Below, one piece after another: positions 39,001-42,729 of a stretch of DNA of 42,729 bases (position 1 is its first letter; each line of letters opens with the position of its first letter). The translations under genes were made by a program, and so were the position numbers. The stretch is from Tubiluchus corallicola. Its lineage: Eukaryota > Priapulida > Priapulimorpha > Priapulimorphida > Tubiluchidae. The DNA is taken from NCBI GenBank assembly GCA_030141605.1, contig JAQGDQ010001396.1, positions 1 through 42,729 of the forward strand. The letters run 5' to 3'. Under the pieces are notes generated by a model. It had not been told where the DNA came from. It saw only the letters and a program-made list of their open reading frames with translations, and ran no database searches.

Positions 39001-39569
39001 GACCTAGTGGTCCATTGCCGCGAGTAACCCAACGAGCTTCGACGTCTCAGTCACCGGCACGCTCTCGTCCACGTCTTGTCCGTCAAGATTCAGGACCAAA
39101 ACGCCATGAGTTCTCTGTGGGTCCCAAACTAGCATCATCTCATAGGGTGAAAGAGTCGGCACACAGTCGGTCCAGCTCTGAACCAAAATCATTGACGCCT
39201 GCGACAGCACCAACTGTTTCACTGACTGACGCTGTAGATGATTTGAAGATATCCACAACAATTTTGCCACCAACCAATCAAGAGCAGATTCGACATCTAG
39301 TGACAGACTCGTCAAGCGAGGATGATTTGACGACAGAAACTTCATTTACTGAAGCAAAACCACGCGAAAGATCAGTCAGTGATTTGTTTGATAGAGCAGA
39401 AGTGGTGTCAAGCACTGATGCTTTATCTCCATCCAATACTATGATCGGTGAGATTACTAAATTAGCTCAGATGGTACAGCAGCAGTTTAGCACATCAGAG
39501 GAGCATGTTTCCAGTGCTTCACCATCACCAACAAAGTCTAAACAGACAAGTAATATAGAAAGCTTATGA
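9062..39569 (+). CDS. CLEC16A: CLEC16A / Ema / GOP-1 orthologue, 24 coding exons, complete
   Basis: This encodes a regulator of endosome maturation, autophagy and mitophagy. In mammals it acts with the E3 ligase RNF41 (Nrdp1) and USP8 on endosomal membranes, and fly Ema binds the HOPS subunit Vps16A. Joining the 24 exons gives one open frame of about 1156 aa, against roughly 1050 aa in human. Residues 1-26 (MFLSKPKGW...NPHSLEHL) match the family N-terminus. The FPL domain follows, with [27 protein letters not shown] and HKFDFSDEE, then [10 protein letters not shown] and [14 protein letters not shown]. Residues about 356-470 (exons 11-12) form a Gln/Glu-rich linker at the site of the family's disordered insert. 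Conserved C-terminal blocks include [73 protein letters not shown] and [13 protein letters not shown]. The last exon (273 aa) is Ser/Arg-rich and unlike other species. No C-type lectin fold is expected despite the name. The ATG at 9062 is the first in its frame after a TAG at 8963. Confidence 0.93.
9142..24071 (+). other. CLEC16A introns 1-18: no embedded gene seen
   Basis: These introns range from about 260 to 1780 bases. Longer ones are intron 1 (9142-10408), intron 2 (10538-11686), intron 9 (14482-16240), intron 10 (16343-17632) and intron 13 (19292-21075). They are AT-rich with many short chance open frames. Intron 4 carries a small duplication (TTTAAATCAACTAGTT twice near 12250-12290). 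Intron 9 carries a degenerate TTGGTC-rich stretch at 15290-15410. Intron 10 has a sequence at 16840-16900 (CTGATGATGACC...GTGAAATG) that resembles the 3' flank of retroelements. Nothing in them looks like a second gene. Confidence 0.5.
24290..24690 (-). mobile_element. tRNA-derived SINE in CLEC16A intron 19, antisense
   Basis: On the minus strand a Pol III B-box (GGTTCAAGCC, rc of 24623-24632) follows a degenerate A-box (TTAACTAGGTG, near 24663-24653). A unique body runs downstream and ends in a trinucleotide microsatellite (24362-24291). A tRNA-like head, a non-tRNA body and a simple-repeat tail in that order define a SINE. The head is decayed and the source tRNA cannot be named. Confidence 0.5.
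24291..24362. repeat. ATT/ATC trinucleotide microsatellite
   Basis: About 72 bases of ATT and ATC triplets with a few interruptions (seven consecutive ATC-type units near 24302-24321). It is placed at the tail of the antisense SINE and probably grew from that tail. Confidence 0.85.
24783..25084. mobile_element. MITE of 302 bp with about 65-bp inverted ends
   Basis: The ends begin CATTTCAAA and are inverted copies of one another. The left end (24783-24846) and right end (25020-25084) share TTTATCTTCAGGTGAA, then GAATAAGAAA, then an A/G-rich run. Similarity extends some 60 bases with a few gaps. The interior has no coding frame. The target duplication is not clear, so the superfamily is undetermined. 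It lies in CLEC16A intron 19. Confidence 0.65.
27632..28197. repeat. Tandem repeat, 248-bp unit plus partial third copy
   Basis: One unit runs 27632-27879 and the next starts at 27880 with the same order of blocks: GACCATTTCT-CCAAAACAG, GACAATTTT-AGGCCAAACAG, CAGAAAACATTGTAA-GCTAGAGTTTTT, CACTGCCAAAATTTT, GGAAATGTCTCAATCATA and TTAAAGCTT-GG-TGAG. Within each unit a shorter block (CTGGGGTCACC...ATCTACAGG) recurs, and a partial further copy follows to about 28197, so there is a higher-order structure. Unit divergence is modest. It is in CLEC16A intron 20, downstream of the Kir gene. Confidence 0.8.
29989..29994 (-). terminator. Candidate poly(A) signal of the Kir gene
   Basis: AATAAA on the minus strand, about 275 bases past the Kir stop codon, is the first canonical signal downstream. 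It would give a short 3' UTR. There is no transcript evidence in the window. Confidence 0.4.
30267..31676 (-). CDS. Inward-rectifier K+ channel (Kir family), complete 469-aa ORF
   Basis: This is the subunit of a tetrameric plasma-membrane channel that passes K+ and sets resting potential. The N-terminal cytoplasmic segment has RHRIVRKNG and the slide-helix region [15 protein letters not shown]1 spans about 74-98, the pore helix lies before the selectivity filter TIGYG (134-138), and TM2 spans about 147-172. The PIP2-site region [15 protein letters not shown] (178-192) follows, then the Ig-like cytoplasmic domain with [16 protein letters not shown] and the G-loop region [22 protein letters not shown] (in two blocks at 295-316). 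The acidic or Asn rectification site in TM2 is Gln164 here. Residues 350-469 are a Ser/Thr-rich tail ending EIVMV, a possible class II PDZ ligand. The coding region has no intron, as in many Kir genes. The ATG at 31676 is preceded within a few codons by a stop (TAG), which is also a good splice acceptor. The gene is nested in CLEC16A intron 20 on the opposite strand. The subfamily is not assignable by eye; Kir2-like residues are the most frequent. Confidence 0.95.
   Translation of the reverse strand: MSTIHNTGRKSIADVGLGNKPVGIIPPRFMFGHRHRIVRKNGTLNTATKRVSKQKRRYFRDIFTTLLELKWRWTILIFALGFICTWLGFAIVWFIISYVHGDFDHIGDENWKPCILEQYSFASSYLFSLETQHTIGYGARMVTEECPIGAIVLTIQSITGVLVQCIVIGMVFSKVVRPNKRAQTLLFSRNACISVVDEHLSLQFRVGDMRRTEIIEAHIRAILLQKVKTPEGEVIPLNQYELDVGFGSGSDRLLLCWPMTICHIINETSPFYKMTAVDFSEQIFEVIVVLAGINETTGQTMQARTSYLNDEVFWGHKFISLVTFEKEKGIYEIDFSDFHKLIPIETPRCSAEELQADKGDSTEATSPAPSVQGPWPAYTSKNGDKSFQSAATLQMGKYLSQSYSPLTKVKSPTNGSCSPALKHAKRRESGAFLTNSLSKSDSQSLKAEWFLGRYEIGQKNGKGDEIVMV
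32661..32941 (-). other. Candidate upstream exon of the Kir gene
   Basis: A minus-strand open frame of about 94 codons ends exactly at a strong donor, TTCAG|GTAAGA (exon end at 32661), and is preceded by CTGCAG, a possible acceptor. Joining it to the acceptor TTATTTTAG|ATAATAAAGATG just before the Kir start (exon start at 31685) keeps the frame, giving ...CFVQ-IIK-MST. The only in-frame Met inside is at 32762-32760, which would add 37 residues to Kir. The frame contains no domain I recognise. It could equally be an untranslated 5' exon or chance. Confidence 0.3.
33159..33325 (+). mobile_element. tRNA-derived SINE, copy 1 (Thr-TGT-like head)
   Basis: The head has an A-box TGGCATAGTGG (33166-33176), a five-pair anticodon stem TCGGC/GCCGA with loop CTTGTAA (anticodon TGT) and a B-box GTTCAAATCC (33211-33220). 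The T-stem and acceptor stem do not pair, so it is not a working tRNA gene. The body downstream contains TTAATTGTGGGTTT (33277-33290) and a perfect 18-bp palindrome ATCATCGTTAACGATGAT (33293-33310). The same body follows the head of the copy at 34.2 kb, which shows one SINE family. It lies in CLEC16A intron 20, upstream of Kir. Confidence 0.7.
33835..34070 (-). mobile_element. tRNA-derived SINE-like element, antisense
   Basis: On the minus strand TGGCTGAGTGG (34069-34059) is a clean A-box, followed at tRNA distance by GGGATCAAGTC (34016-34006), a B-box-like sequence with an insertion loop of the size seen in Leu/Ser-type tRNAs. The downstream body (to about 33835) is unlike the two sense copies nearby. 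It is probably a different, older SINE family. Confidence 0.45.
34172..34330 (+). mobile_element. tRNA-derived SINE, copy 2 (Thr-TGT-like head)
   Basis: A-box TGGTCTAGTTG (34179-34189), anticodon loop CTTGTAA (34202-34208) and B-box GTTCAAATCC (34223-34232) repeat the layout of the copy at 33159. The shared body motif TTTAATTGTGGGTTT (34290-34304) follows at a similar distance, then CCATCATTGATTGACG, which parallels the palindrome of copy 1. Divergence between the copies is considerable, so both insertions are old. Confidence 0.7.
34563..34810. repeat. Pyrimidine-rich (CT)n low-complexity tract
   Basis: About 250 bases are almost entirely C and T, with runs of TCTCTC and CCCTCTTT. The open frames across it on both strands are by-products of the low complexity. 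Such homopurine-homopyrimidine DNA can form a triplex in principle. It lies in CLEC16A intron 20. Confidence 0.85.
37132..38023. mobile_element. Tigger/pogo-like DNA transposon remnant, 892 bp
   Basis: The left end CAGTAGGTGCCGCTTAATAG and the inverted right end CAGTAGGCGCCGCTTAGTAG match over 28 bases with three differences, and TA flanks both sides (37130-37131 and 38024-38025). CAG termini and a TA target are typical of pogo/Tigger elements. Remnants of a transposase C-terminus lie inside on the minus strand, so this is an internally deleted former autonomous element rather than a pure MITE. It sits in CLEC16A intron 22. Confidence 0.8.
37438..37559 (-). pseudogene. Tigger/pogo transposase C-terminal fragment, frameshifted
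   Basis: Reading the minus strand, 37559-37539 encodes QTIQKCF followed by SHA, the sequence type found near the end of the DDE domain in Tigger-like transposases. After a change of frame, 37519-37438 encodes NYENFVGQL and MKQPTLKEF, which resembles the short C-terminal tails of this family. The N-terminal helix-turn-helix and the catalytic acidic residues were not found. The assignment rests on short motifs plus the matching terminal repeats. Confidence 0.5.
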
Positions 39570-40607
39570 TAACTTTTGCGAGTAATCATGATCCAAATTT
39601 GTTGTTAAATTTTATTTGTAAAATATGTATTTTAGTTGTTATCAAGTGGAATAATAATTGCTAATGATTCTTGAAGCTATATTATCGACTTGACTATTTA
39701 TTAGGTTTGTATATTTCTGTGTTATTATCTTAAAAATTAAGTTTTAGATAACAGTAATGTTGAATAATGTGATTTTTGTATTAGACATTTTTATAGTCAG
39801 GTGATCATCATTTTTACGCATTTCACTTTTTTGTCTAAATTACCCTAAAAAATTTAACTTGTTATTTTGCCGCATACACTTAGACACTGATTCTTTTGAG
39901 CTCTGTAACATGTAATCACTTTTTAATACATCACGTGTATATGTAACATAATTATGTATGTTCATAAAACAATACTGCTTTTGTTTTTGTGAATGGGTTT
40001 ACATAGGTCAAACATTACCTTTTTTGGTTAGATGACATGTTGTTGAAACTATGTTTAATTGCCTAAAATTTAAAAAGTATAATATTAATCAAGGTTGCAT
40101 AATTAATACATACAACAATTTGAAATAATTGTAAGCTCAAAAATTAGCTGGTTTCATGTCGAATTGTCAAATCTAGAAAAATGTGGATAAAGTTTGTCTA
40201 TTGTGAACTATAGGCTTTGAAATATATTATTACATTACTGGAGTTGTACTGAATTTCTGCAAGGAATTTATTACGAATTTAGTTTGTGTTTAGGCTGTTT
40301 CTTTTGCTGCACTGATCATGGCTGCATGTTTACCTCATGGAGGAAGGATATGTGTAGGACTCGAACATAGCTGAAACATCTCTGTCAGTTCAGTCTTTTC
40401 TTTAAGTGATATTCTGCTTTGGTAAGCCACGTTCCACATGTGCCATTAAAACATTGAAGTGAACGCTTGAGTAGGTTATGAGGTTGAATGCTGGATTCTG
40501 GCTTACAGTGTGCCAAATGTATGAAAGTGTATGAAAATATGAAAAACTAAAAATAGATTGATCTAATAAAATTATTAATGAAATTAATTACAACTTGTAT
40601 TGATTAA
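39570..40607 (+). other. CLEC16A: CLEC16A 3' UTR and downstream flank
   Basis: This AT-rich non-coding DNA follows the CLEC16A stop. The first AATAAA is at 40565-40570, about 1 kb downstream and just before a truncated LINE, so either the 3' UTR is about 1 kb long or a variant signal is used earlier. A stretch at 40484-40512 weakly resembles 35737-35765 in intron 20. Confidence 0.35.
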
Positions 40608-41477
40608 CACATTACCAGTTATTTGCTACTTACTAAAAAAGGTTTACTGTCTTTACAGACAACACTAAAACAACTACACACAACTTTAGATCGCCTCCAA
40701 CAACGAACGAATGAAGAACTCAAAAAAATTTCAATTTGGATGAAAGCCAATAAACTATCTGTAAATTATTCAAAAACTAAATATATGATAATCAACCATA
40801 AATCATCTTCAAACGATATTATTCCATTTACTTTAAAAATGGACAACAGTGAAATTATGCTACATCGATAAAATATCTTGGGCTTTATATAGACAACACT
40901 TATACAGACACACATACAAACAATAACACAGAAAATTAATAAAATAATTGGTTTATTCTACAAAATACGACACTTTATTACCATAAAAACACTGCTAATA
41001 CTTTACTATGCACCAATATACCCTTATCTACATTACTGCATTCTTTCTTGGGGAAGAGCAAAAACCACTACTCTTCACCCATTAATTACTGCTCAAAACA
41101 AAATAGTCAAATGTATTACTTTTTCAGCCTACAGGGATCGAGCTACGCCTTCATACAAATATCTGAAACTACTAAAGCTAGCTGATATATACAACTTGGA
41201 ATTACTTAAGTTTATGTTTAAATACAAACACGGCATTTTACCTACTCTATATACAAATTATTTCCAAAAGGTTAGCAATATTCATACTTATGAAACTCGA
41301 GCAGCAACAAGTGGTTTTTATTACCAGGCCCGATATAAAACATCATTTGGCCTAAACACACTGCAACATAATGGAGTCAAACTTTGGAACGCCTTAGATA
41401 CTTCAATAACCACCTGCTCATCAGCGGCGCTAATGGCGGGTAGTTCAAAACAAATTTGCTCGCAGATAATTTCATAA
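40608..41477 (+). mobile_element. 5'-truncated LINE, RT thumb to C-terminus, two frameshifts
   Basis: The translation reads NEELKKISIWMKANKLSVNY, then SKTKYMIINHKSSSN, then in another frame KYLGLYIDNTYT, and back in the first frame KIIGLFYKIRHF, LLILYYAPIYPYLHYCILSW, RDRATPSYKYLKLLKL and FKYKHGILPTLY, ending ...CSQIIS. These blocks are the standard order of a CR1/jockey-type reverse transcriptase after the YADD box, which has been lost at the truncation point near 40608-40622. The compensating frameshifts lie near 40869 and 40917. It is a different LINE family from the one at 858-1570. Confidence 0.85.
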
Positions 41478-41628
41478 ATATTTCAAGTTACTTCTGGTTA
41501 TAGACTAATAAAACTCTAAAATATCAACGTATAAACATCAACATAAAACGTTTTTGTGAATATAAAGGCTACCAAATACGTTGAACCGAAAAAAACATCG
41601 TATCTCGTATGCTGTATGGACATTGGCA

Positions 41629-41787
41629 ATGGTAAATACTCGCAAAAAGTCACATACAGCTACAGATAGTGACACTGGGAGTAATATGGCCTCATCTAAT
41701 AGCAGCTTAAACGAGGATACAGCACAGGCACTTCTTTCCGCTTTTGAAAAACGACTGACAGCAATGGAGGAACGATTGGGTAAGAGG
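41629..41787 (+). pseudogene. 5' end of a gag/ORF1-like retroelement frame, split by a transposon
   Basis: An ATG frame starts MVNTRKKSHTATDSDTGS and continues through a Ser/Asn-rich stretch to a coiled-coil-like heptad segment (ALLSAFEKRLTAMEERL). MVNTR-type starts followed by a coiled coil are frequent in gag or ORF1 proteins of retroelements. After 53 codons it runs into the terminal repeat of the DNA transposon at 41788, so the host element is interrupted. The remainder lies beyond the window, if it exists. Confidence 0.4.
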
Positions 41788-41813
41788 TGTTGGGAGCCGT
41801 TTGGACCACTGCG

Positions 41814-41885
41814 CCAAGTAGACCAATTGGTCTACTTGGGCTAGCCCAAGTAGACCGCGGTCTACTTGGGCTGCCCAAGTAGGAC
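41814..41885. repeat. Chain of interlocking palindromes at left end of transposon
   Basis: Perfect palindromes overlap one after another: 41814-41839 (26 bp, centre AATT), 41829-41856 (28 bp, centre CTAG) and 41845-41870 (26 bp, centre CGCG), followed by a near-palindrome at 41859-41885. All are made of one 11-12-base unit, CCAAGTAGACC, in alternating orientation. The first lies partly within the TIR. Confidence 0.92.
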
Positions 41886-42226
41886 ACTAGAGACAGGTCG
41901 TGAATTCAGTCGTTAAGTGTACTGACACCGTCCATTGTGCTTGTTTATGTAATAATAATAATTAAAAACGTTAATACACGTTGAATAATTTATTATACAT
42001 CTAATAAAATAAAATAATTTTATTCTGAGCTGGTAGAACGGACAATATTAAATTTGGTTTCGATATTAATGTTGTTGAAGTGAAAAAACCCCACTTTTCT
42101 GCGAATTCAACATTTGTTTAAGGTATATCATTTTTGATTTTCTCACTTCACAAACAGGTGATCCGTTTCACTACCTCTTGGGCAAATAATTGTTTTCTTA
42201 TAAGTAAACGTTCTAGCCATCTATGT

Positions 42227-42257
42227 GTCCTACATGGGCTAGCGAGCCATGTAGGAC
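42227..42257. repeat. Internal palindrome of the transposon
   Basis: GTCCTACATGG and CCATGTAGGAC form exact 11-bp arms around a 9-base loop, and a further partial unit (CCCTACATG) follows at 42261-42270. The unit is a variant of those at both ends and lies near the centre of the element. Confidence 0.85.
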
Positions 42258-42640
42258 AGTGCCCTACATGTTACAATACTACTGATAATATTAAAACTAA
42301 TTATCCTTGCTTTTCTTAAATGTTAAAAATTACTTTTTGGTGTTGTGAAGGCTTAGCAGCATCTGTCTCATTTTTAAATTTGCAATTATTTCTGTAATAA
42401 CTGTGTGCAGAATTTCTCTCTTTAAAGCATTAGATACTAGGTTTAATGTTATGATATATTAATGGAGTTAATCATAATGATGAAATTATTGTAAGAAATG
42501 CATTTGTAAATTGCCAAGGAATATCCATTTCTAAAAGAAATTTTGTTTTATGCTTTATTATGTCATAACAATACTTATAAACAATGGTAATATAAACTGG
42601 AAACAAGTTTTGCCAGAGCAAGTTTCTCGACAAAAATCGC

Positions 42641-42675
42641 TAGTGTCCTACTTGGGCTGCCCATGTAGGACACTA
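42641..42675. repeat. Right subterminal palindrome of the transposon
   Basis: A 35-base near-perfect palindrome has arms TAGTGTCCTACTTGGGC and GCCCATGTAGGACACTA, with one mismatch and a central T. It mirrors the unit at 41865-41888 and lies 16 bases inside the right TIR. Confidence 0.9.
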
Positions 42676-42729
42676 CTTTTAGCGCATCAAGTGGTCTACT
42701 TGGCGCAGTGGTCCAAACGGCTCCCAACA

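Larger units (their letters stand above)
9062..39569 (+). other. CLEC16A: CLEC16A exon map and splice sites
   Basis: Coding exons: 9062-9141, 10409-10537, 11687-11820, 12107-12174, 12597-12677, 13094-13199, 13585-13708, 13984-14173, 14431-14481, 16241-16342, 17633-17861, 18386-18503, 19191-19291, 21076-21128, 21504-21573, 22244-22452, 23017-23145, 23617-23737, 24072-24114, 26457-26565, 36395-36568, 36770-36890, 38250-38356, 38748-39569. Every intron has GT...AG ends; most donors are GTAAGT-like, and the weaker ones are GTAGTA (exon 13), GTATTG (exon 16), GTATGG (exon 21) and GTATTA (exon 22). Phases are consistent throughout and no exon contains an in-frame stop or indel. The boundaries come from similarity to the known protein plus splice signals, not from transcripts. 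The linker exons 11, 12, 23 and 24 have the least similarity support. Confidence 0.85.
41788..42729. mobile_element. Non-autonomous DNA transposon, 942 bp, 38-bp perfect TIRs
   Basis: The first 38 bases (41788-41825, starting TGTTGGGAGCCGTTTGG) are an exact inverted copy of the last 38 of the window (42692-42729). Clusters of palindromes built from CTACTTGGGC/GCCCAAGTAG-type units lie just inside both ends and again in the middle. The interior is AT-rich with no transposase. The window stops at the last matching base, so the target duplication cannot be read and the TIR may be longer. The terminus TGTTGGGAG does not fit the usual hAT, mariner, piggyBac or Harbinger starts, so the superfamily is open. 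The perfect TIR match indicates a young insertion or one kept by selection. Confidence 0.88.

Noticed and set aside
38862-39569. Separate 235-aa gene starting at an internal Met
   Set aside because: The frame is open back to a good acceptor at 38747 and is in phase with CLEC16A exon 23, so it is the last exon of that gene.
40360-40376. Antisense B-box (GTTCGAGTCC) as a SINE head
   Set aside because: No acceptable A-box lies at the required distance and no body or tail is seen.
35737-40512. Repeat pair TTGAATGCTG...CTTACAG (35737-35765 and 40484-40512)
   Set aside because: About 7 of 29 positions differ and similarity is not clear beyond this stretch, so common origin is not established.

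Overview
The window is from an animal nuclear genome. It is AT-rich and intron-rich, with GT-AG introns, decaying LINEs, tRNA-derived SINEs and several kinds of non-autonomous DNA transposon. The protein content (a rhodopsin-class GPCR, CLEC16A/Ema/GOP-1 and an inward-rectifier K+ channel) is metazoan. The repeats point to an invertebrate, possibly a non-bilaterian such as a cnidarian, but the species cannot be named from sequence alone.

Layout. 1-860: the last part of a rhodopsin-class GPCR (TM5-TM7) and its 3' UTR, followed by a truncated antisense LINE (858-1570). 1.6-9.0 kb: intergenic DNA with short repeats, a possible solo LTR (3413-4781), a mariner-like MITE (5002-5541), a hairpin-bearing duplication (5951-6045), a diverged tandem array (6487-6816) and a foldback-like element with long hairpins (7627-8826). 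9.06-39.57 kb: a complete 24-exon CLEC16A orthologue on the + strand, about 1156 aa as reconstructed from exon similarity and splice phase. Intron 20 (9.8 kb) holds a complete antisense Kir channel gene (469-aa ORF, 30267-31676), a 248-bp tandem repeat, three tRNA-like SINE heads and a pyrimidine-rich tract. Intron 19 holds a SINE and a MITE. Intron 22 holds a Tigger/pogo-like element. 39.6-42.7 kb: the CLEC16A 3' flank, a frameshifted LINE reverse-transcriptase tail, the 5' end of a gag/ORF1-like reading frame, and a 942-bp DNA transposon with perfect 38-bp terminal inverted repeats inserted in that frame. The last base of the window coincides with the end of the visible right repeat.

How the genes relate. 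CLEC16A is an endosome/autophagy/mitophagy regulator and Kir sets membrane potential. No shared pathway is implied; the link is physical, since Kir is nested antisense in a CLEC16A intron and the two could interfere during transcription. The most unusual structures are the two elements (7.6-8.8 kb and 41.8-42.7 kb) whose ends are built from alternately inverted short units containing TTGGGC, giving long palindromes.
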